Made by a program: the position numbers and the translations under genes. A stretch of DNA of 64,000 bases from Pseudomonas khavaziana (GTDB taxonomy: Bacteria; Pseudomonadota; Gammaproteobacteria; Pseudomonadales; Pseudomonadaceae): the NCBI RefSeq assembly GCF_019145205.1, contig NZ_JAHSTT010000004.1, positions 372,001-436,000 of the forward strand, written 5' to 3'. Below are positions 55,266 to 63,241 of the stretch, piece after piece. How positions within the stretch are numbered: position 1 is the first letter of the stretch; each line of letters starts with the position of its first letter. Under the pieces are notes generated by a model. It searched no databases and was not told the DNA's origin. It saw only the letters and a list, made by a program, of their open reading frames with translations.

Positions 55266-55457
55266 GTGGGAGGTGGCATGCCCTAATGCCAGTCAGTTAA
55301 ACGTACATCGCCCTCTGTAGGAGCGAGCTTGCTCGCGAGAAACGTTAACGATAACGCGTGCTTCCTGAATCAATGCGGCGCCTATGAGTTTTTCGCGAGC
55401 AAGCTCGCTCCTACAAAAAGCCTTAAATGACTGGCATTAGGGCAAGCCCCCTCCCAC
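55266..55457. repeat. Nested REP: GAGCAAGCTCGC-type doublet inside a GGGAGCAAGC-type doublet
   Basis: Outer arms: GTGGGAGGTGGCATGCCCTA... and ...TAGGGCAAGCCCCCTCCCAC. Both flanks carry GCCCTAATGCCAGTCA in opposite orientation (left 55280-55295, right about 55428-55443). The inner doublet is 55315-55415. Together they fill most of the 321-bp gap between yegS and the DUF2802 gene. Confidence 0.85.
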
Positions 55458-55483
55458 TTTGAACCCAGCAAGCCCAGCCCCCA

Positions 55484-55876
55484 TCAGCTCTTGTGCAACT
55501 TACTCATCAACTGCGCCTCAGCCTGGGTCAACCCGCAGGACTGCGTCAGCTCATCCACGGTCGCGCCCATGCCCACCAGCTTGGCGGCCTGGGCAAACGA
55601 CAGGTTCGAAGGATCGCGCTGCTCCAACTGCACCAACTTATCCGGCAATGGCGCAAGAATCGCGCGCAGCTCATGCACTTCATCCCCGACCCGCACGGCA
55701 CTTTGCTGAAAGTGGTCGACCCGCTTGACCAGCTCCAGGATGCGCCGGTCGCGCACCGCATCGCGTTCGGCCTGTTGCAGGGCCAACTCCCGTTGCTGGC
55801 GTACATAGCGCAGCACAAACGCCAAGGTCCCGGCCCACAACAGGGCCAGGACAATCACCGCTGCCTCAAGGAACAA
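55484..55876 (-). CDS. DUF2802 membrane-anchored protein in the chemotaxis operon
   Basis: Small protein, 130 aa: one N-terminal membrane helix (AAVIVLALLWAGTLAFVL), a charged coiled-coil stretch (RQQRELALQQAERDAVRDRR), and a C-terminal domain (AAKLVGMGATVDELTQSCGL, AEAQLMSKLH) that looks like a short DNA-binding or regulatory helix bundle. The start is TTG directly after the cheW stop (TGATTG), supported by GGAG 9 bases upstream. It corresponds in position to PA1465 at the end of the P. aeruginosa che operon. Function unknown. Confidence 0.85.
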   Translation of the reverse strand: MFLEAAVIVLALLWAGTLAFVLRYVRQQRELALQQAERDAVRDRRILELVKRVDHFQQSAVRVGDEVHELRAILAPLPDKLVQLEQRDPSNLSFAQAAKLVGMGATVDELTQSCGLTQAEAQLMSKLHKS

Positions 55877-56359
55877 TCAGATGCTCTCCAGTTCCGACCA
55901 TTCTTCTTCGCTCATCATCTTGTCCAGCTCAACCAGAATCAACAGTTCGTTGTTCTTGTTGCACACGCCCTGGATGAACTTGGCCGACTCTTCGTTACCG
56001 ACGTTCGGCGCGGTTTCCACTTCCGATTGGCGCAGGTAGACCACTTCGGCCACGCTGTCGACCATGATCCCGACCACTTGCTTGTCGGCTTCGATAATCA
56101 CAATGCGCGTATTATCGCTGACTTCGACCGTGTCCAGGCCGAAGCGCTGGCGGGTGTCGATCACGGTCACCACGTTGCCGCGCAGGTTGATGATGCCCAG
56201 CACGTAGCTTGGCGCACCCGGCACTGGCGCGATTTCGGTATAGCGCAGCACTTCCTGCACACGCATGACGTTGATGCCGTAGGTTTCGTTGTCCAGTTTG
56301 AAGGTAACCCATTGCAGGATCGGATCATCCAAACCTTGTGCGGACGCTGACTTGTTCAT
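55877..56359 (-). CDS. cheW: Chemotaxis coupling protein CheW
   Basis: Scaffold that links chemoreceptors to CheA, 160 aa. CheW fold markers: WVTFKLDNETYGINVMRVQ, VLGIINLRGNVVTVIDTR, and the C-terminal GVCNKNNELLILVELDKM. The ATG starts MNKSASAQGLDD. It is followed at once by the DUF2802 gene and preceded by the ParP-like gene, as in the P. aeruginosa cluster. Confidence 0.95.
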   Translation of the reverse strand: MNKSASAQGLDDPILQWVTFKLDNETYGINVMRVQEVLRYTEIAPVPGAPSYVLGIINLRGNVVTVIDTRQRFGLDTVEVSDNTRIVIIEADKQVVGIMVDSVAEVVYLRQSEVETAPNVGNEESAKFIQGVCNKNNELLILVELDKMMSEEEWSELESI

Positions 56360-56439
56360 CTCTCTGACCCCTTCAAGTGCCGTTCGACACGGCGTATAGG
56401 CTGCTCTGACCGCACTCGCGCGCGGACCTTATTGTTCAA

Positions 56440-57231
56440 TCAACTGCGTTTGTTCTGTGGCATCGCCTTGACCGCTCCGCTGGCGATCAACTCGGCCAGT
56501 TCAGCGACATCCAGCAAGGCGCACATGTGTTCGATCACGGTGCCCGCCAACCATGGCCGCTGGCCGCGATGGCTGCGCCATTTGATTTCATTCGGGTCCA
56601 GGCGCAGCGAGCGGCTGACTTGATGCACCGCCAGCCCCCACTCGTAGCCCTGCACCGAGATCACGTATTGCAAACCCTGGCGGAAGTCGTCGCGGTAGCG
56701 GTCGGGCATGACCCAGCGCGCGGTATCCAGCACCTTGAGGTTGCCGGCCTGGCTGGGCAGGATGCCGAGGAACCACTCCGGCTGGCCGAACAGCGGCGTC
56801 AGTTCGTGGCCTTCCAACGAATAGATCGAGCCCAGGCACACCAGCGGCACCGCCAGGGTCAACCCGGCGACATCGAACAGCAGGCACTCGAACGGCTCGG
56901 CAGCCCATGCAGGGCGACCATCGCCGGTCATCGGCGGCGGCGTGATGCTCGGCGGCAAGTGCACTTCAACCAATGGCTCGGCCATCACGGGCGGAACCGG
57001 GTCTGGCGTGACCGGCACCACCACAGGTGCAGCCTCGGCAAGTGCATCGCGGGCCTGCTCCTCGAGCACCGCCAGCTGGAATTCATCCAGCGTGCCGGGG
57101 GGTTCGACAGCAGGTTCCAGCACCAGAATCGGCTCCGGCAGCTCTTCCTCGGTCGCATCCTGCAGCAAGGCATCCAAGTAGGATTGCAGTGCCAGTTGCG
57201 GCCGGGTCTTGAGGTCGACGGGACGGTTCAT
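56440..57231 (-). CDS. ParP-like CheW-domain protein
   Basis: CheW-like protein of the polar chemotaxis array, 263 aa. The N-terminal 60 residues are helical, a Pro/Val-rich linker covers about 60-115 (VPVTPDPVPPVMAEP), and a CheW-like domain fills the rest (FECLLFDVAGLTLAVPLVCL, WFLGILPSQAGNLKVLDTAR). In Vibrio and Pseudomonas, ParP joins ParC to CheA and stabilises the array at the pole. The ATG at 57231 overlaps the ParC-like stop (TGATG), so the two are coupled. Confidence 0.88.
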   Translation of the reverse strand: MNRPVDLKTRPQLALQSYLDALLQDATEEELPEPILVLEPAVEPPGTLDEFQLAVLEEQARDALAEAAPVVVPVTPDPVPPVMAEPLVEVHLPPSITPPPMTGDGRPAWAAEPFECLLFDVAGLTLAVPLVCLGSIYSLEGHELTPLFGQPEWFLGILPSQAGNLKVLDTARWVMPDRYRDDFRQGLQYVISVQGYEWGLAVHQVSRSLRLDPNEIKWRSHRGQRPWLAGTVIEHMCALLDVAELAELIASGAVKAMPQNKRS

Positions 57232-58019
57232 CACGCCACCTGCGCCACAAGCTGCTGCGACAGCAGATGCTTGAGCAACGCACGGTAAGCCAGCACCCCA
57301 CGGCTCTTGCCGTCGAACTGCGATGGCGTGAGCCCGGCGCGGCTGGCGTCACGCAGGCGTGTGTCCACGGGGATATAGCCGTTCCAGATCGTCTCCGGGT
57401 ACGCATCACGCAATACCCGCAGGGTGCCGAGGGACGCCTGGGTACGACGGTCGAACAACGTGGGCACAATGCTGAATGGCAGCGCCTGCTTGCGCGAGCG
57501 GTTGATCATCGCCAGGGTGCTCACCATGCGTTCCAGGCCCTTGACCGCCAAGTGTTCGGTCTGCACCGGAATCACCAGTTGCTGGCTGGCCGCCAAGGCG
57601 TTGACCATCAGCACGCCAAGCAAAGGCGGGCTGTCGATGATTGCGTAGTCGAACTCCTGCCACAGCTGCGCCAGGGTCTTGGCGATCACCAGGCCCAGGC
57701 CACTTTGCCCCGGCGACTGGCGCTCGAGGGTGGCCAGGGCGGTGCTCGACGGCAACAGCGAAATGCTGTCGTTGCTGGTGGGCAGTAACAGTTGCCCAGG
57801 CAAATCCGCCGCCACGCTGCCCTTGTGCAGGAACAGGTCATAGCAGCTGTGTTCCAGCGCATCCGGGTCATAGCCGAAATAGCTGGTCATGGAACCGTGG
57901 GGGTCCAGGTCGACCACGACCACACGCTTGCCCGCCTCGGCCAGCAAGCCGGCTAAGGCGATGGAAGTGGTGGTCTTGCCGACCCCACCCTTTTGATTGG
58001 CAACTGCCCAGACTCTCAT
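57231..58019 (-). CDS. ParC-like ParA-family ATPase (chemotaxis array positioning)
   Basis: ParA/MinD-type ATPase, 262 aa, with deviant Walker A NQKGGVGKTTT (near 7-17), Walker B VVVVDLDPHGSM, and YAIIDSPPLLGVLM. Its place between motD and the ParP-like gene identifies it as the ParC-type ATPase that recruits chemotaxis arrays to the flagellar pole, not a plasmid partition protein. The ATG at 58019 (MRVWAVANQKGG) is the family start; the open frame runs 14 codons further up without support. Confidence 0.92.
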   Translation of the reverse strand: MRVWAVANQKGGVGKTTTSIALAGLLAEAGKRVVVVDLDPHGSMTSYFGYDPDALEHSCYDLFLHKGSVAADLPGQLLLPTSNDSISLLPSSTALATLERQSPGQSGLGLVIAKTLAQLWQEFDYAIIDSPPLLGVLMVNALAASQQLVIPVQTEHLAVKGLERMVSTLAMINRSRKQALPFSIVPTLFDRRTQASLGTLRVLRDAYPETIWNGYIPVDTRLRDASRAGLTPSQFDGKSRGVLAYRALLKHLLSQQLVAQVA

Positions 58020-58070
58020 TCGGTTGGTTCCTCCCGGTGGGCATAGGCGCGACCGAGACATTGCATAAGG

Positions 58071-58958
58071 TTATTGAGCCGGCGACGGAGAATTGACGTT
58101 ACTCGATCTGACCGGCGACTTGACTACGGGCGGTGCAGTTTGTGTGCCAGCACGCTTCAACGCCGCATCCGGGGTTGCATTGGCGGTGCCGGTGCCGGTC
58201 AGGCTGCGGCGTACATCCAGGTTGCGCGACACCACCAGCACTACCCGGCGATTGCGTGCACGACCTTCCACCGTGGCGTTATTGGCCACCGGCTGGAATT
58301 CACCATAGCCCACCGACGCCAGGCGCTGGGGGTTGACCCCCTGCATGGCCAGCATGCGCACGATGCTCGACGCTCGGGCGGATGACAGCTCCCAGTTGGT
58401 CGGGTACTGCGCGGTGCTGATGGGAAAATTGTCGGTGAAGCCTTCCACGTGGATCGGGTTTTCAAACGGTTTGAGAATCGACGCCACCTTGTCGATGATG
58501 GTAAACGCCTGGTCGCTTGGCAGCGCATCGGCGCTGGCGAACAACAGGCTGGAGTTCAGCTCGATCTCCACCCACAGCTCGTTGCCGCGTACGGTCATCT
58601 GGTTGGAGCTGATCAAGTCGCCAAACGCGGCGCTGATGTCATCGGCGATGCTTTTGAGCGGATCACTGGTGCCACCGACGCCGGCGGCGGTTTCATCGCT
58701 GTCGTTGACCAGTGGCTTGGCCGGCGTCACAGTCTTGGGCCGCTCGTCGCCAATGGGAATCGGCTTGAGGGCACGTTCGGTATCGTTGAACACGCCCACC
58801 AGCGCCTGGGAAATGATCTTGTATTTGCCTTCGTTGACCGACGAGATGGAGTACATCACCACGAAAAACGCGAACAGCAAGGTGATGAAGTCCGCGTAGG
58901 ACACCAGCCAGCGTTCATGGTTGACGTGTTCCTCAGGCTCGCGACGGCGACGGCTCAC
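58071..58958 (-). CDS. motD: Flagellar stator protein MotD
   Basis: Second-set flagellar stator B subunit (MotB family), 295 aa. One N-terminal membrane helix with the proton-carrying Asp (WLVSYADFITLLFAFFVVMY) is followed by the plug region and an OmpA-like peptidoglycan-binding domain (IHVEGFTDNFPISTAQYPT, WELSSARASSIVRML, GRARNRRVVLVV). The start is GTG, with GGAGG 9 bases upstream. A REP doublet lies between it and motC, with which it forms the stator complex. Confidence 0.93.
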   Translation of the reverse strand: MSRRRREPEEHVNHERWLVSYADFITLLFAFFVVMYSISSVNEGKYKIISQALVGVFNDTERALKPIPIGDERPKTVTPAKPLVNDSDETAAGVGGTSDPLKSIADDISAAFGDLISSNQMTVRGNELWVEIELNSSLLFASADALPSDQAFTIIDKVASILKPFENPIHVEGFTDNFPISTAQYPTNWELSSARASSIVRMLAMQGVNPQRLASVGYGEFQPVANNATVEGRARNRRVVLVVSRNLDVRRSLTGTGTANATPDAALKRAGTQTAPPVVKSPVRSSNVNSPSPAQ

Positions 58959-58986
58959 AGGCAGTTACCTCCACACACCGACCCCA

Positions 58987-59087
58987 CTGTAGGAGAGAGC
59001 TTGCTCGCGAAGAACGTCAATAAAAACGCAGGCATTCTGGATGCACGCGGCGCTCTCAGGTTATTCGCGAGCAAGCTCGCTCCTACG
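58987..59087. repeat. REP doublet (GAGCAAGCTCGC-type) between motC and motD
   Basis: Inverted REP pair filling most of the 151-bp gap inside the che/mot operon. Its left arm begins CTGTAGGAGAGAGCTTGCTC. Confidence 0.88.
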
Positions 59088-59109
59088 GGGATATGGGTGT
59101 TCATGTGCA

Positions 59110-59850
59110 TCAATCCATGAAGCCCTGGAGCTTCAATTCGATGGAGCGCGGGTTCTCGCCCTCGGCGATCGACAGGATGCCTTCAAGCAGCATCTCGCGA
59201 TAACGCGACTGGCGCATGGCAATCGACTTGAGTTTGCTGGCCACCGGCAGCAGCACCAGGTTGGCACTGGCCACGCCATAGATGGTGGCGACAAACGCCA
59301 CGGCGATGCCGCTGCCCAGCTGCGAGGGGTCGGCCAGGTTTCCCATCACGTGGATCAGGCCCATCACCGCACCGATGATGCCGATGGTCGGCGCGTAGCC
59401 GCCCATGCTTTCAAAGACTTTGGCGGCGTTGATATCACGGCTTTCCTGGGTGTAGAAATCCACCTCGAGAATGCTGCGGATCGCTTCGGGCTCGGCGCCG
59501 TCTACCAGCAATTGCAGGCCTTTGCGTGCGTAGTTGTCCGGCTCGGCATCAGCCACGCCTTCCAGGCCCAGCAGGCCTTCCTTGCGTGCGGTGAGGCTCC
59601 AGTTGACCACGCGGTCGATGCCGCCTGGCAGGTCGACCCGTGGCGGGAAAATGATCCAAACCAAAATCTGCATGGCACGCTTGAACGAGCTCAGCGGCGA
59701 CTGCAACAGTGCCGCGCCCACGGTGCCGCCGATCACGATCAGCGCCGCCGGGCCATTGGCCAAGGCGCCAAGGTGGCCGCCTTCCAGGTAGTTGCCGCCA
59801 ATGATGGCGACAAACGCCATGGTGATGCCGATCAGGCTCAAGACATCCAT
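59110..59850 (-). CDS. motC: Flagellar stator protein MotC
   Basis: Second-set stator A subunit (MotA family), 246 aa. Four membrane helices: two near the N-terminus, then a cytoplasmic loop (MQILVWIIFPPRVD, LTARKEGLLGLEGVADAEPD), and two near the C-terminus with the conserved prolines (GYAPTIGIIGAVMGLIHVM and ASANLVLLPVASKLK). The ATG overlaps the cheB stop (TGATG). It forms the ion-driven stator with MotD. Confidence 0.94.
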   Translation of the reverse strand: MDVLSLIGITMAFVAIIGGNYLEGGHLGALANGPAALIVIGGTVGAALLQSPLSSFKRAMQILVWIIFPPRVDLPGGIDRVVNWSLTARKEGLLGLEGVADAEPDNYARKGLQLLVDGAEPEAIRSILEVDFYTQESRDINAAKVFESMGGYAPTIGIIGAVMGLIHVMGNLADPSQLGSGIAVAFVATIYGVASANLVLLPVASKLKSIAMRQSRYREMLLEGILSIAEGENPRSIELKLQGFMD

Positions 59851-60974
59851 CAGAGGCAGGCCTCCACCAGATGCTTGCCGATGTCGTCCAGGCTATAGAC
59901 CGCGTCGGCCAGGTCAGCCTTGACGATGGCCATCGGCATGCCATAGATCACGCAACTGGCCTCGTCCTGGGCCCAGATGGTACTGCCACCCTGCTTGAGC
60001 AGGCGTGCGCCTTCACGGCCGTCGGCGCCCATGCCGGTAAGCACCACCGCCAGAACTTTGTCGCCGTAGGACTTGGCCGCCGAACCGAAGGTGATATCCA
60101 CGCACGGTTTGTAGTTCAGGCGCTCGTCGCCCGGCAGGATCTTGATCGCGCCACGGCCATCCACCATCATCTGCTTGCCACCCGGGGCCAGCAGCGCCAG
60201 GCCAGGGCGCAGGATGTCACCATCCTCGGCTTCCTTGACGGTGATGCGGCACAACTTGTCCAGGCGCTCGGCAAATGCCTTGGTGAACGCGGCGGGCATG
60301 TGCTGCACCAGTACGATCGGCGCCGGGAAGTTGGCCGGCAATTGCGTCAACACCCGCTGCAAGGCCACCGGGCCGCCGGTGGAGGTGCCGATGGCGACCA
60401 GTTTGTATGCCTTGCGCTTGGGCGCTGGCGAATGGGCGCTCGGTGCCGCTGCGGTACGTACCGGCGCCACCGCAGGCCGAGCCACGGGCGCAGGCGCCGG
60501 GCGTGCAAACGACGAACTCGGCGCAGGCGCTGCGGGTGCAGGTGCAGGTGCAGGTGCGCTGAACAGGCTGCGACGGTTGCTGCGGGAAATGCTGTGCACC
60601 TTCTCGCACAGCATCTGCTTGACCTTCTCGGGGTTGCGCGAGATGTCTTCGAAATTCTTCGGCAGGAAGTCCACCGCGCCGGCATCCAGTGCGTCGAGGG
60701 TCACTCGCGCGCCTTCGTGAGTCAGCGAGGAAAACATCAATACCGGGGTGGGGCAGCGCTGCATGATATGACGTACGGCCGTGATGCCATCCATCATCGG
60801 CATCTCGTAGTCCATGGTGATCACGTCCGGCTTCAAGGCAATAGCTTGATCGATCGCCTCTTTGCCGTTGGTGGCCGTGCCGACCACCTGGATTGTTGGA
60901 TCGGCGGAAAGAATTTCCGAGACGCGGCGGCGGAAGAAACCCGAATCGTCCACCACCAGGACCTTGACTGCCAT
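59850..60974 (-). CDS. cheB: Chemoreceptor methylesterase/deamidase CheB
   Basis: Adaptation enzyme that removes methyl groups from receptor glutamates, 374 aa. The receiver domain (1-120) has DD at 9-10 and Asp55 in [12 protein letters not shown] Pro/Ala-rich linker (about 145-190) leads to the methylesterase domain with the serine motif GTSTGGP, HMP and the Asp in [10 protein letters not shown]. The ATG at 60974 ([12 protein letters not shown]) has GGAG five bases upstream; a GTG two codons earlier is rejected. It is 48 bp downstream of cheA. Confidence 0.95.
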   Translation of the reverse strand: MAVKVLVVDDSGFFRRRVSEILSADPTIQVVGTATNGKEAIDQAIALKPDVITMDYEMPMMDGITAVRHIMQRCPTPVLMFSSLTHEGARVTLDALDAGAVDFLPKNFEDISRNPEKVKQMLCEKVHSISRSNRRSLFSAPAPAPAPAAPAPSSSFARPAPAPVARPAVAPVRTAAAPSAHSPAPKRKAYKLVAIGTSTGGPVALQRVLTQLPANFPAPIVLVQHMPAAFTKAFAERLDKLCRITVKEAEDGDILRPGLALLAPGGKQMMVDGRGAIKILPGDERLNYKPCVDITFGSAAKSYGDKVLAVVLTGMGADGREGARLLKQGGSTIWAQDEASCVIYGMPMAIVKADLADAVYSLDDIGKHLVEACL

Positions 60975-61022
60975 AAACACTCCGTTAGGCGGGGCAGGCG
61001 TGACCGCCCTGCCCCACCAGAA

Positions 61023-63230
61023 TCAAATACGCCGTGCGGCGTAACGCTTGAGCATGCTCGGAACATCGAGAATCAGCGCGATGCGACCGTCACCGGTGAT
61101 GGTGGCGCCCGACATGCCCGGGGTTCCCTGCAGCATCTTGCCCAAAGGCTTGATCACCACTTCTTCCTGGCCCACCAGCTGGTCGACCACAAAGCCGATG
61201 CGCTGGGTGCCCACGGACAGAATCACCACATGGCCTTCGCGCTGTTCTTCATGGGCAGCCGAAGCCACCAGCCAGCGCTTGAGGTAGAACAGCGGCAGCG
61301 CCTTGTCGCGCACGATCACCACTTCCTGGCCGTCCACCACGTTGGTGCGCGACAGGTCGAGGTGGAAGATCTCGTTGACGTTGACCAGCGGAAAAGCGAA
61401 CGCCTGGTTGCCCAGCATCACCATCAGGGTCGGCATGATCGCCAGGGTCAACGGCACCTTGATGACGATCTTGGAACCCTGGCCCTTGGTCGAGTAGATA
61501 TTGATCGAGCCGTTGAGCTGGCTGATCTTGGTCTTCACCACGTCCATGCCCACGCCACGGCCGGACACGTCGGAGATCTCGGTCTTGGTCGAGAAACCCG
61601 GGGCGAAGATCAGGTTGTAGCACTCGGTGTCGGTCAAGCGGTCGGCGGCGTCCTTGTCCATCACGCCGCGCTTGACGGCGATGCCCCGCAGGATATTCGG
61701 GTCCATGCCTTTGCCGTCATCGGTGATCGACAGCAGGATATGATCGCCTTCCTGCTCCGCCGCCAGGATCACCTTGCCGTTACGGGACTTGCCCGAGGCT
61801 TCGCGTTCTTCCGGGGTTTCGATGCCATGGTCGACGGCGTTGCGCACCAAGTGGACCAGCGGGTCGGCCAGGGCCTCGACCAGGTTCTTGTCGAGGTCGG
61901 TTTCTTCGCCCACCAGTTCCAGGTTGATTTCTTTCTTGAGCTGGCGTGCCAGGTCGCGGACCAGGCGCGGGAAACGGCCGAAGACTTTCTTGATCGGCTG
62001 CATCCGTGTCTTCATCACGGCGGTCTGCAAGTCAGCGGTGACCACATCGAGGTTCGACACGGCCTTCTGCATGGCTTCGTCGCCGCTGTTCAGACCCAGG
62101 CGCACCAGGCGGTTACGCACCAGCACCAGTTCGCCGACCATGTTCATGATGTCGTCCAGGCGCGCGGTGTCGACGCGCACGGTGGTTTCGGCTTCACTGG
62201 CGGGCTTTTCCGCCGCCGCCGGTGCCGCTGCGCGCGCAGGTGCCGGGGCGGCCGCTGGGGCCGGGGCTGGCTTGGCGACCGGCGCGGCAGCTTTGGCGGC
62301 GACCGGTGCGGCGGCGACCGCAGCCGCGGCAGCCGGGGCTACCTCGGTGAACTTGCCTTTGCCATGCAACTCGTCCAGCAAGGCTTCGAACTCGTGATCG
62401 GAGATCAGTCCGTCGCCGGCCGGTGCGGCGCTGCTGGCCGCTGGAGCCGCTGGAGCCGTTGGAGCTGCGGCAGCAGTGGCGGCGACTTCCGGCAGGGCTT
62501 CGGCTGCAAACGTGCCCTTGCCATGCAGTTGGTCGAGCAGTGCCTCGAATTCATCGTCGGTAATGTCGGTGCTGGCACTGGCAACCGGCGCTTCTGGCGC
62601 AGCGGGTGCCACGGCATCGGCGGCGAACTGGCCTTTGCCATGCAACTGGTCGAGCAGGGATTCGAATTCTGCGTCGGTAATGTCTTCGCTGGTCGGCGTG
62701 GCGACAGGCGCCGCCGGGGCTTCGGCTTCGGCCTTGACCGCATTGAGCGAATCGAGCAGCTGTTCGAACTCGCTGTCGGTCACGTCCGCCTCGGCTTGCG
62801 CCACAGGTTCCGGCTCAGCTTGTGCTACCGGCGCAGCCGCAGCCGGTTCTGCCAGGCGCGCCAGGGCCGCCAGCAGTTCCGGAGTGGCCGCAGTGATCGG
62901 CGCACGTTCGCGCACTTCGCTGAACATGCCGTTGACCGCATCCAGTGCTTCGAGAATCACGTCCATCAGTTCCGAGTCGACCTGCCGCTCACCCTTGCGC
63001 AGGATGTCGAACACGTTCTCGGCGATGTGACAGCACTCCACCAGCTCATGGAGCTGGAGGAAGCCGGCGCCCCCTTTTACAGTGTGAAAACCGCGAAAAA
63101 TTGCATTGAGCAGGTTCGCATCATCCGGTCGGCTTTCCAGCTCGACCAGTTGCTCGGACAGTTGCTCTAGAATTTCGCCGGCCTCTACAAGGAAATCCTG
63201 AAGGATTTCTTCATCGGCGCCGAAGCTCAT
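61023..63230 (-). CDS. cheA: Chemotaxis histidine kinase CheA
   Basis: Core kinase of the flagellar chemotaxis array, 735 aa. P1 (Hpt) at 1-105 has the phospho-His49 (FRGFHTVKGGAGF). A long Ala/Pro-rich linker, about 130-345, carries four copies of an acidic motif (I-T-D-x-E-F-E-x-L-L-D-x-L-H-G-K-G-x-F) near 150, 184, 223 and 276. P3 dimerisation begins VRVDTARLDDIMNMVGELV; P4 has VRNAVDHGIE, ITDDGKGMD and GRGVGMDVV; P5 is the CheW-like end. No classical P2 domain is evident, so the repeats may replace it as a docking region. Confidence 0.96.
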   Translation of the reverse strand: MSFGADEEILQDFLVEAGEILEQLSEQLVELESRPDDANLLNAIFRGFHTVKGGAGFLQLHELVECCHIAENVFDILRKGERQVDSELMDVILEALDAVNGMFSEVRERAPITAATPELLAALARLAEPAAAAPVAQAEPEPVAQAEADVTDSEFEQLLDSLNAVKAEAEAPAAPVATPTSEDITDAEFESLLDQLHGKGQFAADAVAPAAPEAPVASASTDITDDEFEALLDQLHGKGTFAAEALPEVAATAAAAPTAPAAPAASSAAPAGDGLISDHEFEALLDELHGKGKFTEVAPAAAAAVAAAPVAAKAAAPVAKPAPAPAAAPAPARAAAPAAAEKPASEAETTVRVDTARLDDIMNMVGELVLVRNRLVRLGLNSGDEAMQKAVSNLDVVTADLQTAVMKTRMQPIKKVFGRFPRLVRDLARQLKKEINLELVGEETDLDKNLVEALADPLVHLVRNAVDHGIETPEEREASGKSRNGKVILAAEQEGDHILLSITDDGKGMDPNILRGIAVKRGVMDKDAADRLTDTECYNLIFAPGFSTKTEISDVSGRGVGMDVVKTKISQLNGSINIYSTKGQGSKIVIKVPLTLAIMPTLMVMLGNQAFAFPLVNVNEIFHLDLSRTNVVDGQEVVIVRDKALPLFYLKRWLVASAAHEEQREGHVVILSVGTQRIGFVVDQLVGQEEVVIKPLGKMLQGTPGMSGATITGDGRIALILDVPSMLKRYAARRI

Positions 63231-63241
63231 GGGTGTGCTCC

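Noticed and set aside
57231-58019. ParA-family gene as a plasmid or integrative-element partition marker
   Set aside because: It lies inside the cheZ-cheA-cheB-motCD-ParP-cheW cluster with coupled starts, where a ParC-type ATPase is expected.
44-59087. The recurring REP repeats as a CRISPR array
   Set aside because: The repeats are dispersed singly or as inverted pairs in intergenic gaps, not in a regular direct-repeat array, and there are no cas genes.
59871-63170. 1099-codon plus-strand frame opposite cheB and cheA
   Set aside because: It is antisense to two clearly conserved genes; composition is His/Gln/Arg-rich as expected for a shadow frame.
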